From NCBI RefSeq assembly GCF_030269125.1, contig NZ_BSSM01000006.1:310001-374000 (forward strand): 64,000 bases of DNA. The letters run 5' to 3'. Within the stretch, counting starts at the first letter, position 1; every line of letters starts with the position of its first letter. The notes below the pieces were generated by a model. The model worked only from the letters and a program-made list of their open reading frames with translations, searched no databases and was not told the DNA's origin. The stretch is from Streptomyces hygroscopicus subsp. hygroscopicus. Its GTDB lineage: Bacteria > Actinomycetota > Actinomycetes > Streptomycetales > Streptomycetaceae. Of the stretch, positions 52,736 through 63,638 are shown one piece after another. The translations under genes were made by a program, and so were the position numbers.

Positions 52736-53432
52736 TCACGCCACGCAGCCGACCAGCCCGGAGCCCCCCAGTAGTGCCGCGGGTCGGGCGACAGCGGTGA
52801 TCTCCGGGAGGCGTTCCCCGGTAGAGGCCCCGGATGTACTGCCCTGTGAGGTCGAGGGCACGGGACGACCACCGGACGCGGTCGAGGTCGAGGAGCCCGG
52901 TACGCCCGGCCGTGGCGGCGGCCGGGTACACCCGGCCGAGGCGGCGCGGGTGAGGCGGTGCGCCGGCCAGGAGCCGGAGGTGGTGACGACGCCCTCGCGG
53001 GTGAGGTGGCCGCGGATCCAGGCCATCCTGGGCGCGGCGGGACAGGGGTCCGGGGGCAGGCCGGCGAGGTGCCGACTCGTCGGCGTGATCAGTCACTTCT
53101 CCGCAGACGGACTCGGCGCTGCGGTCCTGCCGGACCAGGACGCCGGCGAGCGGCCGACCGACCCGTCGCGGGGTCCCGGGCGAGGACGGTCTCGCCCCGG
53201 TCGGCGAGACCCGGGGCCACGACGCGCTCCCCGGCCTCGGCGAGCGCCCTCCGGCCGGCGGCGGGCACGGAGTCGTACAGCTCGTCGGGGCCGCCTCGAC
53301 CGGCCCGCCGGGCCGGTGACTCGGACGGACCTCGGCGTACCGGGTGCCGAGGACGCCGCGCTCCGGGCGGACCACGAGTGCCTTGGCGCCGGAGGTGCCC
53401 TGGCCGACGGCGAGCACCGGCCCCGCCGTCAC
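52736..53432 (-). pseudogene. Decayed FGGY-family carbohydrate (glycerol) kinase fragment
   Basis: Pieces of an FGGY kinase N-terminal half can be read in order but in different frames: VLAVGQGTSGAKALVV (phosphate loop, Asp replaced by Gln), then ELYDSVPAAGRRALAEAGE and GLADRGETVLARDPATGRP in another frame, then RPLAGVLVRQDRSAESVC, then MAWIRGHLTREGVVTTSGSW (kinase text KMAWIRxHLTREGVVTTSDTW) and finally ERLPEITAV. At least three frame changes are needed and the C-terminal ATPase half is missing, so the gene is dead. It lies directly upstream of the HEAT-repeat gene and shares its open frame by chance. Confidence 0.7.
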
Positions 53433-53892
53433 GCCGGTCCCCTCATCGCGCCGCGCTCCCTCGCCGCACCGGCCCTGTCATCGCGTCGACCCCGTCAGCC
53501 GCGCCCGACCGCGCCGGAGATCACCGCGTCAGCCCGCCGCCACGCGAAACCGGCGCCAAGCCGACCCGGGCAGGCCGGCGATCTCCCAACTCCCCTGCCT
53601 GACCTACTGAGTTGGCAACAACAGTGGGGCGCAACCACCACCCCTGTGGTGGCCGCCGACCATACGCACCCCCCAGGGGAGGGCTGTTGCCAGGGCATCA
53701 TCCGATCCGGGGTTCCGGGCTTCCCCGGCCCCGGTGGTAGGGCGCGTTCCGGATACGGCAGGATGAACGCTCGTGCCGGTCACCGGAGTTCCGGGGCCGG
53801 CACGTTCGTACTCCCGCACATCGAGCAGGTGACAACGTGACGAGACCTCACAGACGGCACACCGCAGGAACCCTGCGCGGCGGAGGTGACCG
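53433..53892. other. 460-bp gap with nested inverted repeats before MscS gene
   Basis: No gene is supported. At 53614-53691 the arms GGCAACaaCAG (53614-53624) and CTGTTGCC (53684-53691) enclose a 7-bp hairpin CCACCAC-CCCT-GTGGTGG (about 53635-53652) and CCCCAGGGG (about 53672-53680). This could be the structured remnant of a terminator for the decayed kinase region or a folded leader of an upstream transcript. Evidence is limited to symmetry. Confidence 0.4.
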
Positions 53893-54978
53893 GTGAACCG
53901 CGCGCTGACCCTGGACGACGCCGTGGTCGCGGGCATCGCGATCGCGGCGGGCCTGCTGGCCGCCTTCCTCTCCCGTTCGCTGCTGCGCTGGCTGGCCAAG
54001 CACGCCAAGCGGACCCGCTGGAGCGGCGACGACGTCATCGTGGACGCGCTGCGCTCGATCGTGCCCTGGGCGCTGATCGCGAGCGGCGTGGCGGCGGCGG
54101 CGATCGTCCTGCCCCTCACCAAGACGGTGCAGCACCACACCGACCAGGTGCTGGAGGTGTGGCTGATCTTCGTGGCCACGCTGTCCGCGGCCCGGGTGAT
54201 CACCGGGCTGGTGCGCACGGTCACGCAGTCCCGCTCGGGCGTGGCGGGCTCGGCGACCATCTTCGTCAACATCACCCGGGTGCTGGTCCTGGCCATCGGC
54301 TTCCTGGTGGTGCTCCAGACCCTCGGGATCTCCATAGCACCGCTACTCACCGCCCTGGGCGTGGGCGGTCTCGCGGTGGCCCTGGCCTTGCAGGACACAC
54401 TCGCCAACCTCTTCGCCGGCATCCACATCCTGGCCTCCAAGACGGTGCAGCCGGGCGACTACATCCAGCTGAGCAGCGGCGAGGAGGGCTACGTCGTCGA
54501 CATCAACTGGCGCCAGACGACGGTCCGCCAGCTGTCCAACAACCTGGTGGTGATCCCCAACGGCCAGCTCGCCAAGGCCAACATGACCAACTACACCCGG
54601 CCCGAGCAGCGGCTCACGGTGCCGGTGCAGGTGGGCGTGAGCTACGACTCCGACCTGGAGCAGGTGGAGCGGGTGACCGCCGAGGTGGTCGAGGAGGTGA
54701 TGCACGAGGTCAGCGGTGCCCTGCCGGACCACGAGCCCGCGATCCGCTTCCACACCTTCGGCGACTCGCGCATCGGCTTCACGGTGATCCTCGGCATCGG
54801 CGAGTTCAGCGACCAGTACCGCATCAAGCACGAGTTCATCAAGCGCCTGCACCGCCGCTACCGCGCGGAGGGCATCCGCATCCCCTCCCCCCTCCGCACG
54901 GTCGCCATCCAGCAGGGAACGCTCCCGATACCGCCGCAGCGCAGCGGGGAGGACGTCCCGCGGGGGGCCGTGGAGTAG
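53893..54978 (+). CDS. MscS-family mechanosensitive ion channel
   Basis: Encodes 361 residues from GTG 53893 with GGAGGTGACC upstream. Helices: VVAGIAIAAGLLAAFLSR, VPWALIASGVAAAAIVLPL, LEVWLIFVATLSAARVITGLV and VLVLAIGFLVVLQTLGI. These are followed by the pore helix LLTALGVGGLAVALALQDTLANLFAGIHI, the conserved MscS TM3 region. The beta domain (VQPGDYIQLSSGEEGYVVDINWRQTTVR, NNLVVIPNGQLA) and alpha/beta vestibule domain complete the channel. It opens under membrane tension to release solutes on osmotic downshock. Monocistronic. Confidence 0.92.
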   Translation: MNRALTLDDAVVAGIAIAAGLLAAFLSRSLLRWLAKHAKRTRWSGDDVIVDALRSIVPWALIASGVAAAAIVLPLTKTVQHHTDQVLEVWLIFVATLSAARVITGLVRTVTQSRSGVAGSATIFVNITRVLVLAIGFLVVLQTLGISIAPLLTALGVGGLAVALALQDTLANLFAGIHILASKTVQPGDYIQLSSGEEGYVVDINWRQTTVRQLSNNLVVIPNGQLAKANMTNYTRPEQRLTVPVQVGVSYDSDLEQVERVTAEVVEEVMHEVSGALPDHEPAIRFHTFGDSRIGFTVILGIGEFSDQYRIKHEFIKRLHRRYRAEGIRIPSPLRTVAIQQGTLPIPPQRSGEDVPRGAVE

Positions 54979-55907
54979 GGGCGGGACGGAAGGAGGGCCC
55001 GCCCCAGGAGCGGGCCGGGGGTCGAGGGACCGCGCCGGGTGGCGGCCCACGGGCCGGGGATCGCGACCCCCAGGCCGGGGTGATCCCGTGGCGAAAGGCC
55101 GGGAGGTGGTCCCCGGGGGTGGGTCCGGAACGGTCCCGGGGCCGTCCGGGGTGGTCCCGGGACGGGGACCGGGGAACGCCCCCAGAGCCGGGCGCGGTGA
55201 TCACGAGAGCCGCGGATGCCCCCCGGGACCGGGCCGCGGAACCGACGCACCCGCAAACACCGGACCACCACGAACGAACCGGTCGCCCACGCACCGTCCG
55301 AGCGGCCCCGAGACCGGACCGCACCCCCGAGCAGATCCCGCGAACGACCCCGAAGCGGCACACCCGGCGGCCCCGGGGCGGAATCCGGTGGTCGCCGGAG
55401 GGGACCGGCTGCGGGCAGAAGCCGGGGCACACGCAGGACGAAGACGGAAAGCCAGGGGCGCCCCCACGGCCAAGACGGAAGACCGGGGCGATCCCCAGGG
55501 CCGAAAGGCCGGTGATCGCCGGACCGAAAACCGCGGAGGACCGAAAACCCGGCCGCGGAACCGACGCACCCGCAAACACCAGCACCACGCCGGACCACCA
55601 CGAACCAACCGGTCACACCCCCCCCGCACCGCCCGAGCGACCCCGGAGACCGGACCGCGGCCCGAGCCGGAGACCCCCCCGAGGCAAGGACGGGAAGCCG
55701 GGGACGCCCCCCGAGGCCGAAGACGAGAAGGCGGGGACGCCCCCCGAGGCCAAGGACGGGAGGCCGAGGGCGCTCCCCCCGGACAAGGCGGCGGACGTTC
55801 GCCCAGAGGAAAGCCCCGGGTGACCACGCAGACCGGGTCGGAGAGGCATCGAACCACCGGCGCGAGCGCCCCGGGCGATCGCCGGCTCCCCGTATGCTCG
55901 TACCGAG
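54979..55907. repeat. 929-bp non-coding low-complexity region with duplicated block
   Basis: Open frames run through this region on both strands, but they are Arg/Pro/Gly-rich shadows with no ribosome sites. A 30-base block beginning GGCCGCGGAACCGACGCACC occurs identically at 55232-55261 and 55551-55580 (319 bases apart). It is followed at both places by GGACCACCACGAAC(G/C)AACCGGTC (55262-55284 and 55592-55614). A shorter direct repeat of GGGGACGCCCCCCGAGGCC occurs near 55700 and 55736. It looks like a diverged tandem duplication of about 320 bases. Confidence 0.7.
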
Positions 55908-56309
55908 ATGACCGTTTCACCCGATCCCCGCCCCCTCGACCGGCGGCTGGACGCCATCGCCCGTCAGCCGTTCCGGGCGAAGTTCCGGCTGCGCGGGCGG
56001 GAGCGGGTCACCGCGGAGACGAAGGGGCCGGCCACGATCCGGTGGCACGCGTACGACCTGATCGCGAGGCGCCTCGCCCCGGCAGCGCCGTACAAGGACG
56101 GCAAGCAGACGCCGTACCGGGGCCATCCCGTCTTCGTCGCCCAGCACGCGACCGCCACCTGCTGCCGGGGCTGCCTGTCCCGCTGGCACGGCATTCCCCA
56201 GGGGCACCGGCTCACCCGGGCCGAACACCTGTACGTGGTGGAGGTGATCTGCCGCTGGATCGAACGCGAGCTGACCGACGAGCCCGGGGAAACAAGCGAA
56301 CGCGAATGA
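55908..56309 (+). CDS. DUF4186 family protein
   Basis: Encodes 133 residues from ATG 55908. It matches DUF4186 throughout: RQPFRAKFRLRGRERVTAETKG, TIRWHAYDLIARRLAPA, KQTPYRGHPVFVAQHATATCCRGCLSRWHGIP and AEHLYVVEVICRWIERE. The HATATCCRGCLxxWHxIP motif with adjacent Cys and His residues suggests a metal site. The function of the family is unknown. It lies 119 bases upstream of isocitrate dehydrogenase on the same strand, but the gap has its own promoter-like symmetry, so co-transcription is uncertain. Confidence 0.9.
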   Translation: MTVSPDPRPLDRRLDAIARQPFRAKFRLRGRERVTAETKGPATIRWHAYDLIARRLAPAAPYKDGKQTPYRGHPVFVAQHATATCCRGCLSRWHGIPQGHRLTRAEHLYVVEVICRWIERELTDEPGETSERE

Positions 56310-56383
56310 CCAGCCGGGCGGCCGGTCGGCGGAAAACAGCGGCCCCGGGCGCCACCCCTGTCGATCCCGCATCCGGCACGAGA

Positions 56384-56400
56384 TATCTTGATGTCGAGCA
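56384..56400 (+). promoter_or_regulatory. Imperfect palindrome in isocitrate dehydrogenase promoter
   Basis: TATCTTGATGTCGAGCA contains CTTGA-TG-TCGAG, an imperfect inverted repeat (CTyGA/TCrAG) in an AT-rich patch 29-45 bases before the GTG start of the isocitrate dehydrogenase gene. It is positioned like a regulator site overlapping the core promoter. The regulator is unknown. Confidence 0.4.
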
Positions 56401-56428
56401 ATGTTGCAGACGTGGAGCGGAGCACCCG

Positions 56429-58651
<2,223 letters not shown>

Positions 58652-58687
58652 CCCAGGGGTTCCTGGAGCCGCTCACCTGAGTGCCCC

Positions 58688-58720
58688 GCCGCCCCGGCCG
58701 GTGTCCCCGGCCGGGGCGGC
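58688..58720 (+). terminator. Hairpin terminator after isocitrate dehydrogenase
   Basis: GCCGCCCCGGCCG (58688-58700), loop GTGTCCC, CGGCCGGGGCGGC (58708-58720): a perfect 13-bp GC stem 36 bases after the stop codon. It has only a weak T-rich tail (GTCGTGTGTC). Confidence 0.9.
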
Positions 58721-58859
58721 GTCGTGTGTCGGCGGCATTGCGGCCGTGTGTCGTCCCGCGAAGTCCTCGTGTCGTCCCGCGCGTAGACCTGTCGGCCGAG
58801 GACCCCGCGTGGTTGCCTCGTGCCACGTCACCGCCTCCCGCGCACGAGGAGCCCGCACC

Positions 58860-60170
58860 ATGAGCACGCAGCCCGGTACCGCCGCCTGGTCCTTCGAGAC
58901 GAAGCAGGTCCACGCGGGGGCCGCCCCCGACCCCGCGACCGGCGCACGGGCCACACCCGTCTACCAGACCACCTCGTTCGTCTTCCGGGACACCCGGCAC
59001 GCGGCCGACCTGTTCTCGTTGGCCGAGCCCGGCAACATCTACACCCGGATCCACAACCCCACCACGGACGTGTTCGAGCAGCGGATCGCCGCGCTGGAGG
59101 GCGGGGTCGGGGCCGTCGCGGTGGCCTCGGGGCAGGCCGCGGAGACCCTGGCGATCCTGACCCTGGCGGGCGCGGGCGACCACGTCGTCTCCAGCGCGGC
59201 GCTGTACGGCGGCACGTACAACCTGTTCCGGCACACGCTGGCGCGCCTCGGCATCGAGGTGTCGTTCGTGGCCGACCCGGACGACACGGAGGCCTGGCGG
59301 GCGGCGATCCGGCCGAACACCAAGGCACTGTTCGCCGAGTCGCTCGGCAATCCGCGCGGCAACGTGCTGGACGTACGGGCGGTCGCGGACGTGGCGCACG
59401 CCGCGGGGGTGCCGCTGATCGTGGACAACACCGTGCCGACCCCGTACCTGCTGCGGCCGATCGAGCACGGCGCGGACATCGTGGTGCACTCGGCGACCAA
59501 GTTCCTGGGCGGGCACGGCACCGCGGTCGCCGGTGTGGTGGTGGACGGCGGCACGTTCGACTTCGGCGCGCACGCGGACCGGTTCCCGGACTTCAGCGAG
59601 CCGGACCCGAGCTACCACGGGCTGCGTTACTGGCCGGCGCTCGGTCCGGGCGCGTTCGCGGTGAAGCTGCGGGTGCAGCTGCTGCGCGACCTCGGCCCGG
59701 CGCTCGCCCCGCACTCGGCGTTCCTGCTGCTCCAGGGCGTGGAGACGCTGAGCCTGCGCCTGGAGCGGCACACGTCCAACGCGCAGGCGCTCGCCGAGTG
59801 GCTGGAGGGGCGGGACGAGGTGGCGGCCGTCCACTACGCCGGCCTCGCCTCCAGCCCGTGGTACGAGGCCGGGCGGACGTACCTGCCGCGCGGCGCCGGG
59901 GCCATCGTCTCCTTCGAGCTGCGCGGCGGCATCGAGGCGGGCAAGCGGTTCGTGGACGCGGTGGAGCTGTTCAGCCATCTCGCCAACATCGGTGACGTGC
60001 GCAGTCTGATCATCCACCCGGCGTCCACCACGCACAGCCAGCTCACCGAGGAGGAGGCGTCGGCCACCGGCACCACGCCGGGTCTGGTGCGGCTGTCCGT
60101 CGGCATCGAGAACCTGGCCGACCTCAAGGCGGACCTGGAGGCCGGCTTCCGCGCGGCGAAGGGCGCGTAG
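58860..60170 (+). CDS. metY: O-acetylhomoserine sulfhydrylase (MetY)
   Basis: Encodes 436 residues from ATG 58860 with ACGAGGAG upstream. PLP-dependent Cys/Met metabolism family, long (about 430-residue) MetY type rather than cystathionine gamma-synthase: ETKQVHAGAAPDPATGARATPVYQT, YTRIHNPTTDVFEQRIAALE, ASGQAAETLAIL, the PLP Asp in LIVDNTVPTP, and Schiff-base Lys214 in HSATKFLGGHG. It makes homocysteine from O-acetylhomoserine and sulfide. The stop codon abuts the GTG of metX, which supplies its substrate. No SAM or other riboswitch was recognised upstream. Confidence 0.95.
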   Translation: MSTQPGTAAWSFETKQVHAGAAPDPATGARATPVYQTTSFVFRDTRHAADLFSLAEPGNIYTRIHNPTTDVFEQRIAALEGGVGAVAVASGQAAETLAILTLAGAGDHVVSSAALYGGTYNLFRHTLARLGIEVSFVADPDDTEAWRAAIRPNTKALFAESLGNPRGNVLDVRAVADVAHAAGVPLIVDNTVPTPYLLRPIEHGADIVVHSATKFLGGHGTAVAGVVVDGGTFDFGAHADRFPDFSEPDPSYHGLRYWPALGPGAFAVKLRVQLLRDLGPALAPHSAFLLLQGVETLSLRLERHTSNAQALAEWLEGRDEVAAVHYAGLASSPWYEAGRTYLPRGAGAIVSFELRGGIEAGKRFVDAVELFSHLANIGDVRSLIIHPASTTHSQLTEEEASATGTTPGLVRLSVGIENLADLKADLEAGFRAAKGA

Positions 60171-61310
60171 GTGGACACCGTCACGGCGACCGGGCAGGTG
60201 CGGGCCACCGGGGCCTGGCGGGAGGGCGATCCGCCGGGCCGCCGCCTGTGGCACCAGGCCGCGCGGCCGCTACGGCTGGAGGGGGGCGGGGAACTCCCGG
60301 GTCTGCGGCTGGCGTTCGAGACGTGGGGACGGCTCGCGCCGGACGCGTCCAACGCGGTGCTGGTGCTGCACGCGCTGACCGGCGACAGCCATGTCGCCGG
60401 CCCGGCCGGCCCCGGGCACCCCACGCCCGGCTGGTGGGAGCCGCTGGTCGGTCCCGGGCGGCCGCTGGACACCGACCGGTGGTTCGTGGTGGCCCCCAAT
60501 GTGCTGGGCGGCTGCCAGGGCAGCACGGGGCCCGCCTCGCCCCGCCCCGACGGTCGCGGGACGTGGGGCGGCGCCTTCCCCTTCCTCACCCAGCGCGACC
60601 AGGTCGCGGCGGAGGCGGGGCTCGCGGACGCGCTCGGCATCGACCGCTGGGCGTTGGTGGTGGGCGGCTCGATGGGCGGGATGCGGGCGGTGGAGTGGGC
60701 GGTGTCGTACCCGGAGCGCACCGGGGCGCTGCTGCTGCTCGCCACGACGGCGGCGGCGAGCGCGGAGCAGATCGCCTGGGCGGGCGTGCAACTGCGCGCC
60801 ATCCGCGCGGACCCGCACTGGCAGGGCGGCGACTACCACGACACCGCCCACGGCCCCCTCACCGGCCTCGGCCTCGCCCGCCGCCTCGCCCATGTCACCT
60901 ACCGCAGCGAACCCGAACTGGCCACCCGCTTCGGCCGCGCCCCGCAAGCCACCGAGCACCCCTGGCAGGGGGGCCGCTACCAGGTCGACTCCTACCTGGA
61001 CCACCACGCCGCCAAACTGGTGCGACGCTTCGACGCGGCGAGCTACGTCGTCCTGACGGAGGCCATGAACGCCCACGACGTCGCCCGCTCACGCGGCGGC
61101 CTCCCCTCCGCCCTGTCCCGCGTCACCGCCCCCACCCTGGTCGCGGGCGTCGACTCCGACCGCCTCTACCCCCTCGCGCAGCAGCAGCGGCTGGCCGCGC
61201 TGATCCCGGGCGCGGACCGGGCGAGGGTTCTGGAATCGCCCTACGGACATGACGGGTTCCTGATCGAGACGGAGCAAGTGGGGTCGCTGGTCGCGGAGTT
61301 GCTGGGCTGA
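60171..61310 (+). CDS. metX: Homoserine O-acetyltransferase (MetX)
   Basis: Encodes 379 residues from GTG 60171, immediately after the metY stop. It is an alpha/beta hydrolase-fold acetyltransferase: LVLHALTGDSHVAGP (oxyanion region), NVLGGCQGSTGPAS (the GGCQGSTGP motif of MetX), nucleophile Ser167 in VVGGSMGGMRAVEWA, catalytic Asp in GVDSDRLYP and His in YGHDGFL. It activates homoserine with acetyl-CoA for the MetY reaction. Whether acetyl or succinyl is used is not always predictable from motifs, but pairing with MetY in an actinobacterium favours acetyl. Confidence 0.95.
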   Translation: MDTVTATGQVRATGAWREGDPPGRRLWHQAARPLRLEGGGELPGLRLAFETWGRLAPDASNAVLVLHALTGDSHVAGPAGPGHPTPGWWEPLVGPGRPLDTDRWFVVAPNVLGGCQGSTGPASPRPDGRGTWGGAFPFLTQRDQVAAEAGLADALGIDRWALVVGGSMGGMRAVEWAVSYPERTGALLLLATTAAASAEQIAWAGVQLRAIRADPHWQGGDYHDTAHGPLTGLGLARRLAHVTYRSEPELATRFGRAPQATEHPWQGGRYQVDSYLDHHAAKLVRRFDAASYVVLTEAMNAHDVARSRGGLPSALSRVTAPTLVAGVDSDRLYPLAQQQRLAALIPGADRARVLESPYGHDGFLIETEQVGSLVAELLG

Positions 61311-61435
61311 CGGTCGGCGCCACCCGTGGGTGAGCCGGCGGGGCGCGCAGAGGCCGGCGGCCGCTCGGCCGCCGGGAATGTATGTTCCTTCCCACCTGTT
61401 CCCGCGCCCGCCGCCGACCACGCCCGGAGCCGCCG

Positions 61436-62215
61436 ATGCCCGCCTTCGAACTCCTGCCCGGCGCGCCCGAGTCGCCGGTGCTGCTGCACGTACCCCACTC
61501 CGCCCGCGCGATCCCCGGCGACGTGCGCGCCGGGATCCTGCTGGACGACGCCGCGCTGGAGCGGGAGTTGGATCACATCACGGACGCGCACACGGCGGAG
61601 CTGGCCGAGCGGGCGGCGGGGCTCGCGGAGCTGGCGCCGTGGCGGTTCGTGAACCGGTTGTCGCGGTTGGTGGTGGATCCGGAGCGGTTTCCGGACGAGC
61701 GGGAGGAGATGCTCGCCGTCGGCATGGGCGCCGTGTACACGCGGACCACGCACCGGGAGGAGCTGCGGCCCGGTGACACCGATCCGGGACCGCTGGTGGA
61801 GCGGTACTTCCGGCCGTACGCCGAGGCCATGACCCGGGCCGTGGCCGAGCGGCTCGCGGCGACCGGACGGGCCGTGGTCGTCGACGTGCACTCGTATCCG
61901 GCGAGGGCGCTCCCCTACGAGCTGCACGGCGGCGGCCCGCGCCCGCCGGTGTGCCTGGGCACCGACCCGTTCCACACCCCGCCGAAGCTGCTCGACGCCG
62001 CCCGCGCGGCGTTCGCGGCGTACGGGGAGACGGGGCTGGACAGCCCGTTCAGCGGGGCCTACGTGCCGCTGGAGCACCACGGCACCGATCCCCGCGTCGA
62101 GGCACTGATGATCGAGGTCCGGCGGGACACCTACATGAGCGAGCCCGGCGGCCCGGCCGGACCCGGCCTCGACCGGCTCGCGGCCGCCCTGGGCGCCCTG
62201 GTCGACGCGCTGTAG
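61436..62215 (+). CDS. N-formylglutamate amidohydrolase family protein
   Basis: Encodes 259 residues from ATG 61436. The FGase family (PF05013-type) pattern is clear: VLLHVPHSARAIPGD with metal His, ELDHITDAHTAELAERA, WRFVNRLSRLVVDPERFPDE, AVVVDVHSYPARALPYE with a second metal site, and a late VRRDTYMSEP. Known members hydrolyse N-formylglutamate to formate and glutamate in histidine degradation, but no hut genes are nearby, so the substrate here is uncertain. It is transcribed alone after metX. Confidence 0.88.
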   Translation: MPAFELLPGAPESPVLLHVPHSARAIPGDVRAGILLDDAALERELDHITDAHTAELAERAAGLAELAPWRFVNRLSRLVVDPERFPDEREEMLAVGMGAVYTRTTHREELRPGDTDPGPLVERYFRPYAEAMTRAVAERLAATGRAVVVDVHSYPARALPYELHGGGPRPPVCLGTDPFHTPPKLLDAARAAFAAYGETGLDSPFSGAYVPLEHHGTDPRVEALMIEVRRDTYMSEPGGPAGPGLDRLAAALGALVDAL

Positions 62216-62399
62216 CCGGGGCCCCGCCCCAACGCCGGCCGGCGCGGCGGAGCCGGGCCGCGATGCCCGCGCCGGGCGACGCCCCGATAGCAGCCTCGTG
62301 ACGGCGCCGCCGAGCGACACGCCGTGGCCGCGCCGTCCCAGTCCCCGCCTGGAGCAGTCCCGCACGACACCCGGCACGCCCCGTCCCATCGTGGAGGGC

Positions 62400-63626
62400 A
62401 TGACGACCTTGGAGACCAGCGCGCCCACCGGTCAGGAACCGCCCCCCGTCCGGGACTGGCCCGTGCTCGACCTGGACGGCACGGAGTTCGACCCGGTGCT
62501 CGCGGGACTGGTGCGCGAGGGGCCGTTGACGCGCATACGGCTGCCGTTCGGCGAGGGCTGGGCCTGGCTGGCCACCCGCTACGAGCACGTGAAGCTGATC
62601 ACCAACGACCCGCGCTTCAGCCGCGCGGAGGTCGCCCGTGGCCAGGTCACCCGGCTCGCGCCCAACTTCGCGCCCCGCCCCGGCTCGCTCGCCTGGGCCG
62701 ACCAGCCGGACCACAACCGGCTGCGCAAGCCCATCGCCGGCGCCTTCACGGTCGGCGCGATGAAGCGGCTGCGGCCCCGCGCCCAGGAGATCCTGGACGA
62801 GCTGGTGGACGGGATGGTCCGCGAGGGGCCGCCCGCCGACCTGGTCGAGCGGGTGCTCGAACCGTTCCCGCTGTGCGTCGTCAGCGAGGTGATGGGCGTC
62901 CCCGACACCGACCGGGAGCAGGTGCACGCCTGGACCCGGCAGATCATCTCCCTGTGCGGGGGCGCCGAGGCCGCCGACCGGGCCAAGAACGGTCTGTACG
63001 GCTGGATCACCGACATCGTCCGGGCCCGCGCGCGCAGCGCCGGCGAGGACGTCTACTCGATGCTCGCCGGCGCCGTGGCGCGCGGCGAGATCGGCGAGGA
63101 GGAGGCCGTCGGGCTCGCCGGTCCGCTGCAGATCGGCGGCGAGGCGGTCACCCACAACTGCGGGCAGATGCTGTATCTGATGCTGACCCGGCCGGAGCTG
63201 ATGGAGCGCATGCGGTCGCGGCCCGCGGAACGCGGCCCGGTGTTCGACGAGTTGCTGCGCTGGATCCCGCACCGCAGCACGGTCGGGCTCGCCCGGATCG
63301 CCCTGGAGGACGTGGAGATCGCCGGGCACCGGATCGCCGCGGGCGAACCGGTCTACGTCTCCTATCTCACCGCCAACCGGGACCCCCGGGTCTTCACGGA
63401 CCCCGACCGCATCGAACCGGACCGGGATCCCAACCCGCACCTCGCCTTCGGCAACGGCCACCACTACTGCACCGGCGCGGTGCTGGCCCGCCTCCAGCTC
63501 GAACTGCTGGTGGACACGCTCCTCGACCGGCTGCCCGGCCTCCGGCTCGCCGTGCCGGCGGAAGAGGTCCGGTGGCGGCAGCAGACGATGATCCGGGGCC
63601 CGCAGACCCTGCCGGTGACCTGGTGA
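62400..63626 (+). CDS. Cytochrome P450
   Basis: Encodes 408 residues from ATG 62400 (MTTLETSAPTGQ) with GGAGGG upstream. Features are a conserved WLATRYEHVKLITNDPRFSR, DQPDHNRLRKPIAGAFTV in helix C, I-helix LQIGGEAVTHNCG where Glu-Ala-Val-Thr replaces the common acid-Thr pair spacing, ExxR in DELLRWIPHRS, and haem loop FGNGHHYCTGAVLARLQ with Cys357. Substrate unknown. No ferredoxin gene is adjacent in the window. Its neighbours (N-formylglutamate amidohydrolase, an uncharacterised gene) give no pathway hint. Confidence 0.9.
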   Translation: MTTLETSAPTGQEPPPVRDWPVLDLDGTEFDPVLAGLVREGPLTRIRLPFGEGWAWLATRYEHVKLITNDPRFSRAEVARGQVTRLAPNFAPRPGSLAWADQPDHNRLRKPIAGAFTVGAMKRLRPRAQEILDELVDGMVREGPPADLVERVLEPFPLCVVSEVMGVPDTDREQVHAWTRQIISLCGGAEAADRAKNGLYGWITDIVRARARSAGEDVYSMLAGAVARGEIGEEEAVGLAGPLQIGGEAVTHNCGQMLYLMLTRPELMERMRSRPAERGPVFDELLRWIPHRSTVGLARIALEDVEIAGHRIAAGEPVYVSYLTANRDPRVFTDPDRIEPDRDPNPHLAFGNGHHYCTGAVLARLQLELLVDTLLDRLPGLRLAVPAEEVRWRQQTMIRGPQTLPVTW

Positions 63627-63638
63627 GCCGGGGCCCGG

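Noticed and set aside
51417..53432. A single 671-residue protein joining the HEAT-repeat domain to an N-terminal kinase-like part
   Set aside because: The N-terminal part needs several frame changes to read as an FGGY kinase and is followed by a normal GTG start for the HEAT protein at 52688, so it is a chance read-through of a pseudogene.
55088..56428. Large 5' extension of the isocitrate dehydrogenase frame
   Set aside because: The extension is Arg/Pro/Gly low-complexity sequence with repeats and overlaps a well-supported DUF4186 gene. GTG 56429 starts exactly where the IDH family begins.
58721..58859. SAM-type riboswitch upstream of metY
   Set aside because: No SAM-IV, SAM-II or S-box conserved blocks were found by eye; only the terminator of the preceding gene is evident.
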